DNA from: an uncultured Holophagaceae bacterium
GTDB lineage: Bacteria; Acidobacteriota; Holophagae; Holophagales; Holophagaceae
Length of the DNA stretch: 50,287 nucleotides
NCBI GenBank assembly: GCA_903927605.1
Contig: CAIYNT010000172.1
Span: 1 to 50,287 of the forward strand
Direction: 5' to 3'
The translations under genes were made by a program, and so were the position numbers. Numbering within the stretch: position 1 is the stretch's first letter; every line of letters begins with the position of its first letter. The notes below the pieces were generated by a model. The model made no database searches, was not told the DNA's origin, and saw nothing but the letters and a program-made list of their open reading frames with translations. Positions 40,170-49,457 of the stretch are shown one piece after another.

Positions 40170-41684
40170 TCAGTTGTCCTCCAGCAGCCCGATGGGGAAC
40201 CGATCCTCCATGAGCGCTTGGCGTTCCTTCAGGTGCTGGATGAGTGCCTTCCATTTCGGTAGGCCCCGCAAGGGTTCCAGCATGGGGCTGTGTTCGTACC
40301 AGGTGGTGCAGCCAAACCCGCGGGCGAAGGCCCGGTTGGCCATTTCCATGGCGCTGGCCCGATCCCCCATCAGGGCGTAGGCCTCCGCCAGACGGATGGT
40401 GAACTCCCCATCGGGTTCCCGCATGCCGGTGCGCTCCTGCTCGTATTCCCGAAGTTTCTTCCAGGCCTCGTCCTTCTTATCTCTAAGGATCAGATCGTAG
40501 ATTTCACTCAGCCGAACGATGTTGGGATAACCGTTGGGTAGGGTCGCGGCCGCTAGGAACTCTCTGTGGGCCAGGGCCCGGTCGCCCCGGACCAGGGCCA
40601 GATAGCCGCGGTAGAAAGGCAGCACACCCGAAGCACTCCGCAAGTGCCCGGGCTGTTCCTGGAGGCTGGCCTCGAAACGCTGGATTTCGCCCGTGTAGAG
40701 GCAGGTGATATCCACCGATTGCGGCTGCAACCGGGCGAAAGCGAGGTTGTCCCGGAGGTCCATGGCCCTGCGCGCCAGGGGCAGCAACCCCATGCCCCGG
40801 GCGGCATAGGCAATCCCGGTCAGCAGGGTCGGGTTGTGCGATTGCTTCCGCCGGGCCAGCAGCAGCAGGTCCAGGGCCTCCCGCTGGTTGCCGCTGTCGC
40901 TCTTGAGCAAGGACAACAGGAAGGTCCCGCGTGGATGCACCGGTGCCAGGGCCAGCCCCCGCTGGAGGGAGGCCTCGGTATCAGCCTGCTCCTGACGGAA
41001 GCCTTCCGGGCTGTCGAGCATCCGCCGGTAACGGAGGTTCCCAAGCAGGATCCAAGCGCTCGCACAGGTGGGGTCGAGACGGGTCGCCTGTTCAGTGAGG
41101 GCGATGGCTTCCTCCAGATGCTGGTTCTGCAGGCGCCACGCCCCTGATTGAACAAGATCCCAGAACACACTGACCGATTTGGACACCAGGCACATGGAAG
41201 GGCGTTTCACGGGTTCCGGGAAAGTCTTCAGGAAGGCCTCAAAGGCCTGTGCCGGCGGCAGTGCTCCCGCCTTGTGGAATGCCCACGGAACCGGGGAACC
41301 CTTGGCAAGCTGCCTCCCCCAGGCAAAACGATAGGACAGGTCGAGGTCGTCTCCCCTTCGTCGTGGCTCGGCCTGAACCAGCAACGTTCGGTTCTGACCC
41401 AGGAGCAGGTCCAGATCCGCTGGCGCTTCGGTCACGCTGGTGATGGCGAATCGCCCCTCGTGCTCCAGGTGATCCTGGATCATGGCGCCGATGGCCCTGC
41501 CCTGGCCTGCTTCCAGCCCCTCGGAAGCCGCCATCGGGGGCGTGATGAGCACGATCCGCAGAGGAGCCCGCACCCCCCGCCGGGCCAACAGCCAAGCCAG
41601 GCTGCCGCCGCCTCCCAGGAGCAGAAGGAAGGCCAGCCCCAGGAGAAGGGCCGAGCGTGGAGACCTTGGCATCAGCTTTGTCAT
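40170..41684 (-). CDS. Membrane-anchored TPR-like protein
   Basis: A 504-residue protein with one N-terminal transmembrane helix (about 12-30) and a periplasmic part. The first 130 residues after the helix resemble an FlgO/CsgG-like sensor of adenylate-cyclase or kinase TPR proteins (IGAMIQDHLEHEGRFAITSV). The rest is built from tetratricopeptide repeats (for example EEAIALTEQATRLDPTCASAWILLGNLRY), usually protein-protein docking modules. GGAAGGGC precedes the ATG at 41684. It is divergent from htrA over a 97-base gap. No catalytic domain is present. Confidence 0.7.
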   Translation of the reverse strand: MTKLMPRSPRSALLLGLAFLLLLGGGGSLAWLLARRGVRAPLRIVLITPPMAASEGLEAGQGRAIGAMIQDHLEHEGRFAITSVTEAPADLDLLLGQNRTLLVQAEPRRRGDDLDLSYRFAWGRQLAKGSPVPWAFHKAGALPPAQAFEAFLKTFPEPVKRPSMCLVSKSVSVFWDLVQSGAWRLQNQHLEEAIALTEQATRLDPTCASAWILLGNLRYRRMLDSPEGFRQEQADTEASLQRGLALAPVHPRGTFLLSLLKSDSGNQREALDLLLLARRKQSHNPTLLTGIAYAARGMGLLPLARRAMDLRDNLAFARLQPQSVDITCLYTGEIQRFEASLQEQPGHLRSASGVLPFYRGYLALVRGDRALAHREFLAAATLPNGYPNIVRLSEIYDLILRDKKDEAWKKLREYEQERTGMREPDGEFTIRLAEAYALMGDRASAMEMANRAFARGFGCTTWYEHSPMLEPLRGLPKWKALIQHLKERQALMEDRFPIGLLEDN

Positions 41685-41781
41685 GCCCTTCCAGCTTAGA
41701 GTGTCTTTGGGAATCCGCACGGACCGCCCTGGGAGGCAGCTCTGATCCCACGGCCCCATAATCTCTCCGGGAGCCTCCTCC

Positions 41782-42969
41782 ATGATCCGCACCGCTCTGA
41801 TCGCCCTGCTGGCCCTGTCCATGGCCGCCCAGACCACCACCAAACCGGCGGTTCCCAGCGAAGACGCGACCATCCAGCGTTTCCGCGCCCACGCGAAACC
41901 CCGACAGGTGGCCCCAGGCACACCCATGAGCGCCGAGGAGAAAAACACCGTTCGACGCTTCAAGGAGACCCGGCCCAGTGTGGTGTTCGTGTCGGCCATC
42001 CTGAAGAACCGGGACCCGAAGACCAATGACATCACGAAGGTTCCGACGGGTAGCGGCACTGGTTTCGTATGGGACGAATGGGGCCATATCGTCACCAATC
42101 ACCACGTCATCAGTGTGGAGCAGGCGGGTCAGCTTCTCACCGATGTGGAAGAGGTCGAGGTCACCGTCTCCACAGGAAAGACCTACAAGGGGCGGGTGAT
42201 CGGTGTCAGCTTCGCCTATGACATCGCAGTCATCCAGGCCTTCGCCCCCCCGGAAGCCATGCGTCCCATTCCCATCGGGCAAAGTTCCAGCCTGCTGGTG
42301 GGACAGTCGGTCCTGGCCATCGGCAACCCTTACGGCCTAGACCACTCTCTCAGCACGGGGGTCATTTCCGCCCTCGGACGCGAGATCGCGACGGGCTATC
42401 GCACCTGGATCCTCAACTCCATCCAGACAGACGCAGCCATCAATCCCGGAAATTCAGGGGGTCCATTGCTGGACAGCGGGGGCCGCCTGATCGGTATGAA
42501 CACTGCCATTGTCGCCACCAAGGGTGAAGGCTCCGTGGGCGTTGGCTTTGCGATCCCCGTGGACACGCTGAACCAGATCGTGCCCCGACTCATCGCCAAA
42601 AAAACACTGGAGCCCCCCCGCATGGGGTTTGAGGCCTTCCCCGGCGCCGAGGCCCTCCAGTTTTTCGGCTTGGCTCGCGGTCTGTTGGTGAAGAGCGTGG
42701 ACCCCGATTCGCCTGCGGCCCGGGCCGGGTTGCGTCCACTGGAACTGGATGAAGCCGGACGAATCCGCTCCATGGGCGACATCCTTCTGGGCTACCAGGG
42801 TCGGGCCATCGAAGGCGTGGGTCAGTTCATGGCCATGCTGGAAGTGGAATCCCCCAAGGATGAGATCGTTTTCGACGTCCTCCGGGATGGCCAGATCATC
42901 AAGGTGGTCATGAACCTGAAGAAACCCAAGGCGGAGGAGAAGAACAAGCCCCCGGCCCCCGGCGTTTAA
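41782..42969 (+). CDS. HtrA/DegP-family S1C serine protease
   Basis: A 395-residue exported protease with a signal peptide (1-16). The catalytic triad is H108 in VTNHHVI, D147 in AYDIAVI and S225 in GNSGGPL, and IGNPYGLDHSLSTGVIS surrounds the active-site loops. One PDZ domain follows (about 285-380; LVKSVDPDSPAARAGLRPL), so it is DegS/HtrA-like with a single PDZ. GGGAGCC precedes the ATG. It would act in periplasmic protein quality control. It converges on the SPFH gene with stops adjacent. Confidence 0.92.
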   Translation: MIRTALIALLALSMAAQTTTKPAVPSEDATIQRFRAHAKPRQVAPGTPMSAEEKNTVRRFKETRPSVVFVSAILKNRDPKTNDITKVPTGSGTGFVWDEWGHIVTNHHVISVEQAGQLLTDVEEVEVTVSTGKTYKGRVIGVSFAYDIAVIQAFAPPEAMRPIPIGQSSSLLVGQSVLAIGNPYGLDHSLSTGVISALGREIATGYRTWILNSIQTDAAINPGNSGGPLLDSGGRLIGMNTAIVATKGEGSVGVGFAIPVDTLNQIVPRLIAKKTLEPPRMGFEAFPGAEALQFFGLARGLLVKSVDPDSPAARAGLRPLELDEAGRIRSMGDILLGYQGRAIEGVGQFMAMLEVESPKDEIVFDVLRDGQIIKVVMNLKKPKAEEKNKPPAPGV

Positions 42970-43881
42970 TTACCGCTTCGCCGGCACCTGGATCATGGGC
43001 GTCGCCCCACCCATAGGCGTGATGATCAGGTTGCCCTTGGCGCCGATGTCCCGCAGGGCCTGGATGCGCTGGTACTCGATGATCTGCGGGGTCAGACTCT
43101 GGCTCACGATCTGCTGGGCCCGGGCCTGGCCCTCGGCCTCGATGCGCTTGCGCTCGGCTTCCTGTTTCTCCTTCTGGAGCACGAAGGCCATCTTCTGGGC
43201 GTCCTGGTCCGCGGCGATCTTGTCGTTGATGGCCTTGGTGATCTGGTCGGGCAGCAGGACGTTGCGCAGCAGCACCTGTTCCATGACGATGCCCCGTTCC
43301 TTGAAGGCCGTCGTGAGCGTCTTTGTCACGTTCTCCACGAAGCCCATCCGCTTGGTCGTGTACAGCTCGGTGGCGGTGAGGCCGGCAGCCGCGTCCCGCA
43401 GGGAGGTGCGGATCTGGCTGCGGAGGATCTGCCCTTCCACATCGGTGCCGATCTTCTCGTAGATCTTGGCGCAGTACTCCTGGTCCAGATGGTAGAAGAC
43501 CGTGGAGTCGAGCTTCACCGTCAGGCCATCGGAGGTGATGACGGGGATGGAATCATCGCCCTTCTTCTGGCCTTCATCGGCGATGCCCGACATGGTGTAG
43601 TTCCGCGTGCGGACCTCCATCTCCACCACCTGGGAGAAGGGGTTGATGAAGTGCAGGCCCGCCGGCAGCACCTGGCTCCGAACGGTGCCGAACAGGACCA
43701 CCACACCCGCCTGGCCCGGCTGCACAATTACGGCCATAGAGGCGAGAAAGGCCATCCCTCCCAGGACCAGGCCCACCCACTGGACGATGGCGAGCCGTGC
43801 CGAGAGCGGGAAGCCCAGCTTGGTTTTGAAGCGCCAGGCCAGGGCGCCGATCAAGAGCAGCAGAACAGCGACAAGGACCAC
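42970..43881 (-). CDS. SPFH/prohibitin-family membrane protein
   Basis: A 303-residue stomatin/prohibitin-like protein. It has two hydrophobic segments near the N-terminus (about 2-16 and 33-53), the SPFH domain at about 53-240 (VVVLFGTVRSQVLPAGLHFI), and a C-terminal coiled coil rich in A/E/Q/R (LQKEKQEAERKRIEAEGQAR) typical of prohibitins. Such proteins form ring assemblies in membranes and often control proteases of the FtsH or HtrA type. An HtrA gene converges on it with adjacent stops, though not in an operon. The C-terminus PMIQVPAKR is unusual only in being short. Confidence 0.87.
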   Translation of the reverse strand: MVLVAVLLLLIGALAWRFKTKLGFPLSARLAIVQWVGLVLGGMAFLASMAVIVQPGQAGVVVLFGTVRSQVLPAGLHFINPFSQVVEMEVRTRNYTMSGIADEGQKKGDDSIPVITSDGLTVKLDSTVFYHLDQEYCAKIYEKIGTDVEGQILRSQIRTSLRDAAAGLTATELYTTKRMGFVENVTKTLTTAFKERGIVMEQVLLRNVLLPDQITKAINDKIAADQDAQKMAFVLQKEKQEAERKRIEAEGQARAQQIVSQSLTPQIIEYQRIQALRDIGAKGNLIITPMGGATPMIQVPAKR

Positions 43882-44019
43882 AAAACACCTCCAGGGGCGC
43901 GTCAGATTAACAGGCCTTCAGGATCGGCCGCGGTTCCGTTACGGATCTCATGATTCCCTGGGGACGAGCCCCTCGATTGCCGGTTGTGCTCCAGATCTTG
44001 GTTGCCGCATCATCGGGGC

Positions 44020-44637
44020 ATGATCACCCGCGACCTGACCTCCCTATCGAAGCGTGACGTCTACCGCATCCTTTCCAGTCTGGTGATCCCCCGGCCCATC
44101 GCCTGGATCACGACCGTGGATGGGGCGGGGCGGGTCAACCTGGCGCCCTTCAGCAGCTTCATGGGCATCTTCGGACCACCGATGTTGGCAGTCACGTTGG
44201 GCCGACGCCGGGATGGTTCCCTGAAGGATACTCACCGCAACCTGAAGGAGTGTGGCGAGGCCGTGGTGCACATCGCGGACCTGCCGCTGCTCGAGGCCTT
44301 GCATGCCAGCGGGGCCGAGGTCGGGCCCGAAGTCAGCGAAGTGGAGCGGTTGGGCCTAGCCACGGAGGCTTCTCTTTGCGTGGCACCACCCCGTCTGAAG
44401 GAGGCTCCGGTGGCCCTGGAGTGCCGCCTGAATCGGGAATTGGAGCTGAGCCCCACCAGCACCCTCGTCCTGCTGGATGTACTGACGACCCATGCCGCCG
44501 AGCGCATCTGGGACGCTGGGACCGACAGCGCCAATGCCAACCTCTGGACGCCGATCTCCCGGCTCGCGTCTGTGGCAGGGCCCAACTATGGTGCCCTGGG
44601 GCAGACCTTCAGCCTGGGGAATCCCGAGCTGCCCTGA
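44020..44637 (+). CDS. Flavin reductase-like / FMN-binding split-barrel protein
   Basis: A 205-residue protein of the flavin-reductase-like (PF01613-type) family. The N-terminal motif RPIAWITTVDGAGRVNLAPF, followed by MGIFGPPMLAVTLGRRRDGS and DTHRN, is characteristic of proteins that bind FMN and are annotated as flavin reductases or FMN-binding split-barrel oxidoreductases. Substrate is unknown. The ATG at 44020 gives the common short N-terminus. It is separate from the SPFH gene (138 bases) and 48 bases from the opposite exported-protein gene. Confidence 0.82.
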   Translation: MITRDLTSLSKRDVYRILSSLVIPRPIAWITTVDGAGRVNLAPFSSFMGIFGPPMLAVTLGRRRDGSLKDTHRNLKECGEAVVHIADLPLLEALHASGAEVGPEVSEVERLGLATEASLCVAPPRLKEAPVALECRLNRELELSPTSTLVLLDVLTTHAAERIWDAGTDSANANLWTPISRLASVAGPNYGALGQTFSLGNPELP

Positions 44638-44685
44638 ACCGGCCTCGAGCCATCTGCAGGGACATGATCGGAACCGTCTGGGCCT

Positions 44686-45354
44686 TCAATCCCAGTGGCG
44701 GATCCAGGCCGGATCGTACTTCCCTTCCACCGCCCGTGGGTCAGTCTCCAGCTTCACGGGTTCGATACCCAGGGCGCGGAGCGCAGCCTCGAGCGATTCG
44801 GCCCTCTGCTTCTGGAGGACGGGCTGGATGGCCTTGGCTGTCGGCACCTGGATGCTCCATTGGCCTTCCCTGCCCCATTCCTCGATCCAGGCCTCCAGCT
44901 TCTTCACGCCGGCCGGACTGAGCATGGCCTGCTGGGGAAGGAAGAACAGCACCCCTTCGCGCGGCGGGGCCTTGGGCGTAGAACGGGGAGGTGATGTCAA
45001 TGGGAGCGGATCCGGATTAAGCCGCCCGGCATCCGGCATCCTCTTCAGGACGTCGAGGACGGCCAGATCCCCCTTCATGGGATAGGTCGACTCCGTCGGT
45101 TCGTAGCGCGCTCCTGCCTGATCGCTTCGCACCTCGGTCACCCAGAGATGTCCACAGGCCCGGATGTCTCCGATCCGCTTCACCAGCAGACGGTCGCCCA
45201 CTCGGAGTCCGCGATCCTGTCCGCCATCCAGACAGTAGACGCGATCTGCTGATTCATAGGGCGGCAGCCCCTTGCGTTCCACGGCCACGATATGGAGGGG
45301 AGCCTGAGCCCCAAGGGCACCGCCAAGACCGAGACAGACCAGAAACCAGCGCAT
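44686..45354 (-). CDS. Exported hypothetical protein
   Basis: A 222-residue protein with a signal peptide (MRWFLVCLGLGGALGA), a small beta-rich N-terminal region with RVYCLDGGQDRGLRVGDRLLVKRIG (the GxxxGLxVGD pattern also found in flagellar FlgT-like C-terminal domains), a proline-rich linker and a helical C-terminus. I recognise no enzyme motif. It lies 33 bases downstream of folC on the same strand. The C-terminal region only faintly recalls OmpA-like folds. Function unknown. Confidence 0.65.
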   Translation of the reverse strand: MRWFLVCLGLGGALGAQAPLHIVAVERKGLPPYESADRVYCLDGGQDRGLRVGDRLLVKRIGDIRACGHLWVTEVRSDQAGARYEPTESTYPMKGDLAVLDVLKRMPDAGRLNPDPLPLTSPPRSTPKAPPREGVLFFLPQQAMLSPAGVKKLEAWIEEWGREGQWSIQVPTAKAIQPVLQKQRAESLEAALRALGIEPVKLETDPRAVEGKYDPAWIRHWD

Positions 45355-45387
45355 GGTGCTCTCATCGGCAGCAGACGGTAGGCATCC

Positions 45388-46617
45388 TTAGAATGGCTTG
45401 ATGCCCATTTCCCGGAGCAGATCGCCCAGCAGGTAGAGCGATCCTGTGACCAGCCGCGGAGCCTCCGACTGGGCCCGCAGATGGGCCGCAGCCTGGCGCA
45501 GGGTGAGCATGGGAGCCTCCAGATCCCAGGCCTCCCACAGGGCCTGAGGCGTGGCGTAGCGGGGAGCATCCCCCTGCACGAAGGTCACGGATAGAGGGCG
45601 CATCCGCTTCAATTCTCGGCCCACCCCCCTGAGATCCTTGTCACCCATGGAACCTACATAAAGGTGGGGACGCACGCCACAGGCCAGGGCGTGATCGGCC
45701 AGCACGCAGGCGCCATCGGGGTTATGGGCGCCATCCATCCAGACGCCCTCCAATCCTGGCACTTTCCAGAGCCGGCCGGGCCACTGCACTTCCGCCACGC
45801 TGGGCCAGAGGCTTTCCTCTGGAATCGGGAAGCCCTGGACCCGCAACTGGCGCACGGCCTCGAAGGCCGTGGCCAGATTGTCCAGCTGGTGGAGACCCGC
45901 GAGACCCACCCGCCTGCCGTCCACCCGGGAGTGATCCCAGCGGAGGTCCGGGGGCCCGAGCCCGGGTGCGGAATGCAGCGTGGGTTCGCAGGACAGGAGA
46001 GGGCGGATCCAATCAGGGTCGAGGGTTGGCCCCAGCACCAGGGGGCGTCCATCCCGGGCCGTGCACAGCTTCTCCCGGGCGATGGCCTCCCGGGTGTCGC
46101 CCAGGTACTGCTGGTGATCCAACCCCACCGTTGTAAGCAGGGTGAGGATGGGCTGAGTGGCGTTGGTGGCATCCCAGCGCCCACCCATACCCACCTCCAC
46201 AATCGCCACCTCCACTCCCGTCATGCGGAAAGCCGAAAGGGCGGCGGCGATCATCAGTTCAAAGTAGGTGGCGTGGAGACCAGCCTCGGCCTCGGCCTCG
46301 AAGACCTCACCCAGCAGCAGGTCCAGAGCCCCCGCACCGATAGGTTCACCGTCCACCCAGATGCGCTCGGTGACTTCCGTCAGATGGGGCGAGGTAGTCC
46401 AGCCCACGATAAAGCCCGCGGCCTTAAGCATGTGAGTGAGAAAGGCACCCGTGCTGCCCTTGCCGTTGGTCCCGGCGATGAGCACCACGGGAAAGCCTTC
46501 CTCCGGGTGGCCCAGTCGACTGAGCAGCGCCTGGATGTTCTCCAGTCCGCACTTGATGCCGAAATGACCCCGTTCCTGGAGGCGAGGAATATGGATGGGT
46601 TGGAAGTCGCCGATCAC
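45388..46617 (-). CDS. folC: Folylpolyglutamate synthase / dihydrofolate synthase
   Basis: A 409-residue Mur-ligase-family enzyme that adds glutamates to folates. GTNGKGST at about residues 42-49 is the P-loop, followed by LKAAGFIVGWTTSPHLTEV (the substrate/dihydropteroate loop), VEVGMGGRWDATNA, and the DGAHNPDGA motif of the C-terminal domain. The start is GTG at 46617, whose first base is the last base of the accD stop (TAGTG), so the two genes are coupled. FolC next to accD is a common order. Whether it also has dihydrofolate synthase activity cannot be told. Confidence 0.92.
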   Translation of the reverse strand: MIGDFQPIHIPRLQERGHFGIKCGLENIQALLSRLGHPEEGFPVVLIAGTNGKGSTGAFLTHMLKAAGFIVGWTTSPHLTEVTERIWVDGEPIGAGALDLLLGEVFEAEAEAGLHATYFELMIAAALSAFRMTGVEVAIVEVGMGGRWDATNATQPILTLLTTVGLDHQQYLGDTREAIAREKLCTARDGRPLVLGPTLDPDWIRPLLSCEPTLHSAPGLGPPDLRWDHSRVDGRRVGLAGLHQLDNLATAFEAVRQLRVQGFPIPEESLWPSVAEVQWPGRLWKVPGLEGVWMDGAHNPDGACVLADHALACGVRPHLYVGSMGDKDLRGVGRELKRMRPLSVTFVQGDAPRYATPQALWEAWDLEAPMLTLRQAAAHLRAQSEAPRLVTGSLYLLGDLLREMGIKPF

Positions 46618-47468
46618 TAGGGCGTTGGCATCATCCACGCCAGACAGGCGGTGATGAAGTCCTTGAGGTAGTCCCGGGTGACCACTTTGTCCACCATGCC
46701 GTGAGTCTGGAGGAACTCCGAGCGCTGGAAGCCTTCGGGAAGACTCTGCTTGATGGTCTGCTCGATGACGCGGGGCCCGGCGAAACCAATGAGCGCCTTG
46801 GGCTCCGCAATGTTGAGATCGCCCAGCATGGCGTAGCTGGCGCTGACGCCCCCGGTGGTGGGGTCGGTCAGGATGCTGAGGTAGGGCAGGCCCGCCCGGT
46901 CCAGCTTGGCAAGGGCCGCGCTGACCTTGGCCATCTGCATGAGGGACAGGGTGCCTTCCTGCATGCGGGCCCCGCCGCTGCAGCTGACGATGATGAAGGC
47001 GCACCGCTTCTCCAGAGCCCGCTCGGCCCCGAGGCGCAGCTTCTCGCCCACCACGCTACCCATACTGGCGGCCAGGAAGTCGAAGTTCATGACGGCGGTC
47101 ACGACGGGATGACCCGAGAGGGTGCCTTCCACGACCACCACCCCATCCTCGGTCTGTCCCGCCTGCTCCAACTTCTTCAGCTGTTCTTTGTAGCTCTTCA
47201 TGGCCACGAAACCAAGGGGGTCGCCGCTACGGAGGTCCCCGAACAGGGTCTTCCAGCCAACGTCCATAAGGTTCTCGAGCCGCTCCTCCACTCCGATGCG
47301 GAAGTGGTACCCGCACTTGGGGCATACGTTATGCGTGTTGACCAGTTCCTTGCGGTAGATCAATTCCTTGCAGGCATCGCACTTGATCCAGAGCCCCTCG
47401 GGCACCCGGACGGTCTTTTCCTCGATGGCGATCTTCTGCTGACGCTTCTTGACGAACCAGGACGACAT
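46617..47468 (-). CDS. accD: Acetyl-CoA carboxylase carboxyltransferase subunit beta
   Basis: AccD is the zinc-ribbon half of the carboxyltransferase that makes malonyl-CoA in fatty-acid synthesis. The 283-residue protein has the zinc ribbon with C30, C33, C49 and C52 (CDAC...CPKC), then the crotonase-like core with GGARMQEGTLSLMQMAK and DPTTGGVSASYAMLGD. It is the standard length. It is 24 bases downstream of parB and its stop overlaps folC by one base, so it is in the parA-parB-accD-folC run. The accA partner is not in this window. Confidence 0.95.
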   Translation of the reverse strand: MSSWFVKKRQQKIAIEEKTVRVPEGLWIKCDACKELIYRKELVNTHNVCPKCGYHFRIGVEERLENLMDVGWKTLFGDLRSGDPLGFVAMKSYKEQLKKLEQAGQTEDGVVVVEGTLSGHPVVTAVMNFDFLAASMGSVVGEKLRLGAERALEKRCAFIIVSCSGGARMQEGTLSLMQMAKVSAALAKLDRAGLPYLSILTDPTTGGVSASYAMLGDLNIAEPKALIGFAGPRVIEQTIKQSLPEGFQRSEFLQTHGMVDKVVTRDYLKDFITACLAWMMPTP

Positions 47469-47492
47469 GGGAGCTCCTATTAATGACAGACC

Positions 47493-48359
47493 CTAGCGCC
47501 GCTTCGCGGGACCGAGCTTGAGGGCTTCAAACAGTCGGTCCAGCTCGCCTTCGCTGCCGTAGTGCATCACAACCGTTCCTGTCTTGCCCTTGGCCTTGAT
47601 CTCGATGCGGGTGCCCCAGGAATGGGTGAGCTCCTCGGCGGCGGCCTTGATGAAGAGCTCCTGGGGATGCCGCTTCTTCCGGTGGACCTTGGCCTGTTTC
47701 TGGAGCTGGTGGATCCGGGCCTCCAAGGCGCGCACACTGAGCTGCTGGGCGACCACTTCAAAAGCCAACTGCTCCTGCAGGCGAGGGTCTGGAACACCGA
47801 GCAGCACCTTGGCGTGGCCGGTGCTCAGGCGCCCATGGGCTACCTCCGCCTTGAGCTCCGCAGGAAGGCGGAGCAGACGCAAGGTATTGGCGACTTGGGG
47901 GCGCGACTTTCCTACGCGGTCGGCCACCTGCTCCTGGGTCAACCGCAGGTGTTCGCCCAGCTGCCAATAGGCTGTGGCCTCCTCAATGGGGTTCAACTCC
48001 TGACGCTGGATGTTCTCGACCAGGGCGATCTCGAGAAGGCGCTCATCAGGGACCTCCTTGATCACCACGGGCACCATGGCCAGGCCGGCCTTCCGGGCCG
48101 CCCGCCAACGGCGCTCCCCGGCGATGATCTCGAATTGATCGCCGACCTTGCGTACCACGATGGGCTGGACCATGCCGTGCTGCTTGAGGCTTTCCGCCAG
48201 TTCGGCCAGAGACGCTTCATCAAAATGGGTGCGGGGCTGGGCGCGGTTGGGCACCATGCTCCCCAGTGGCAGCTCCCGTTGGTTGTCATCCTCTGGAGCC
48301 ATCTGGCTCATCAGGGAGGTGAGTCCGCGGCCCAGGGCCGGACGCTTCAGTTGAGTCAT
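47493..48359 (-). CDS. parB: Chromosome partitioning protein ParB
   Basis: A 288-residue ParB/Noc-type CTP-dependent clamp that binds parS and spreads. It has the N-terminal GRGLTSLM segment recognised by ParA, VRKVGDQFEIIAGERRWRAAR (the GERR CTP-binding motif), the SRPQVANTLRLLRLP helix-turn-helix, and a dimerisation domain with basic residues at the end. AGGGAAGCCTG precedes the ATG, which overlaps the parA stop (TGATG). I did not find a canonical parS sequence (TGTTTCACGTGAAACA) in the window. Confidence 0.95.
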   Translation of the reverse strand: MTQLKRPALGRGLTSLMSQMAPEDDNQRELPLGSMVPNRAQPRTHFDEASLAELAESLKQHGMVQPIVVRKVGDQFEIIAGERRWRAARKAGLAMVPVVIKEVPDERLLEIALVENIQRQELNPIEEATAYWQLGEHLRLTQEQVADRVGKSRPQVANTLRLLRLPAELKAEVAHGRLSTGHAKVLLGVPDPRLQEQLAFEVVAQQLSVRALEARIHQLQKQAKVHRKKRHPQELFIKAAAEELTHSWGTRIEIKAKGKTGTVVMHYGSEGELDRLFEALKLGPAKRR

Positions 48360-49138
48360 CAGGCTTCCCTCCTCGCAAGGATCTCCAGTCCAAGCCACTC
48401 CTTCGCGAGGCTGAGGTAGGCCTGGGCGCCCTTGGAGCGCAGATCGTAGAAAGCCACAGGTTTGCCGTGGCTGGGCGCTTCCGCCAAGCGGATGTTGCGC
48501 GGGATCATGGTCTGGAAGACCTTGCCAGGGAAGGCGTGGCGCACTTCAGCGGCCACGGCGGCACCGAGGTTGGTCCGTTCTTCCGCCATGGTGAGCAGGA
48601 TCCCGCCGAGCTTGAGCCGGGGGTTCGGACCTGACTGGATACGGCGGAGGGTCTCGGTCAGTTCCGCCAGACCATCCAGCGCGAAGAACTCGCAGGGCAT
48701 GGGGACGATCACTTCGTCCGCAGCGGTGAGGGCATTCAGGGTGATCATGCCCAGGCTGGGCGGAGGATCGATGAGGATGTAGTCAAAGCGATCTAGAAGC
48801 GGTGCGAGCGCAAGCTTGAGCACCTGGAGCTGGGGCAATTCGAAGAGTTCAAATTCCAGCTGCGCGAGATCTTTGCCAGCGGGAAGCACCTGCATCATCG
48901 GCACTTCAGTGCTGAGCAGCAGCGCCTCGGCCGGTGCGCCCTTCATCAGCGCATAGGAACCTGCGCGGTGATCGGGCTTGGGGAAGCCCAGGCCCGTGGT
49001 GCTGTGGCCCTGGGGATCGAAGTCCACCAGCAGGACCATCTTCTCCATCATCGCGAGAGAGGCAGCGAGGTTGATGGCGGTGGTCGTCTTGCCCACACCG
49101 CCCTTCTGGTTTGCCAATGCCACCACCCGGGCGCGCAT
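48359..49138 (-). CDS. parA: Chromosome partitioning ATPase ParA
   Basis: A 259-residue ParA/Soj ATPase. The deviant Walker A KGGVGKTT is at residues 12-19, with FDPQGHSTTGLG and DYILIDPPPSLG (Walker B) following. The ATG at 49138 is chosen because it gives the usual ParA start (MRARVVALANQKGG) and is preceded by GAGGGCCGATTG. The frame is open another 104 codons upstream to a GTG at 49450, whose residues look protein-like but are not ParA. Together with parB it segregates the chromosome. Confidence 0.95.
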   Translation of the reverse strand: MRARVVALANQKGGVGKTTTAINLAASLAMMEKMVLLVDFDPQGHSTTGLGFPKPDHRAGSYALMKGAPAEALLLSTEVPMMQVLPAGKDLAQLEFELFELPQLQVLKLALAPLLDRFDYILIDPPPSLGMITLNALTAADEVIVPMPCEFFALDGLAELTETLRRIQSGPNPRLKLGGILLTMAEERTNLGAAVAAEVRHAFPGKVFQTMIPRNIRLAEAPSHGKPVAFYDLRSKGAQAYLSLAKEWLGLEILARREA

Positions 49139-49450
49139 CAATCGGCCCTCATCATCGCGCAGGCGCTGGTCAAACCACGCATCTCGATATCCCCTCGGGT
49201 GTGGAACATGCCAGTCTAGCAGGTTGGGTTCCACGACGAAGCGCTGATGGAGTGAGCGTCGCAACCCCATGAATAGTGAAGGGCCTGGACACACGATACC
49301 AAGCCTGCGGACGAGACCTGCACGTCGCAGGTTCCGCCACTGGCCCTCTCCGTACAGATCGAGTTCCACCTTCACCGTCTCGCCACCTGCCGTGTGCAGG
49401 CGCAACGGCGGGGCGATGACCGGAAGAGCCACTTCGGCCCCCGACGGCAC
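49139..49450 (-). other. Open, protein-like region in frame upstream of parA
   Basis: In the parA frame, 104 codons without a stop precede the parA ATG, encoding patches such as GQWRNLRRAGLVRRLGIV and FVVEPNLLDWHVPHPRGY that look like real protein rather than noise. Third-position GC is lower than in the neighbours. It may be a fused N-terminal domain, a separate gene whose stop was lost, or a degraded remnant. I do not recognise the family. The GTG at 49450 has no clear ribosome site. Confidence 0.35.
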
Positions 49451-49457
49451 GGAGCAC

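Noticed and set aside
36975..40262. Very long plus-strand open frame opposite icmF (about 1095 codons)
   Set aside because: It is a mirror of the high third-position GC in icmF; the product has no recognisable domain and is rich in H, G, D and V as expected for shadows.
45388..47004. 538-codon extension of folC into accD
   Set aside because: The upstream part is a shadow of accD; folC begins at the GTG overlapping the accD stop.
47493..49138. parS site within parAB
   Set aside because: No sequence close to TGTTTCACGTGAAACA was seen in or around the two genes.
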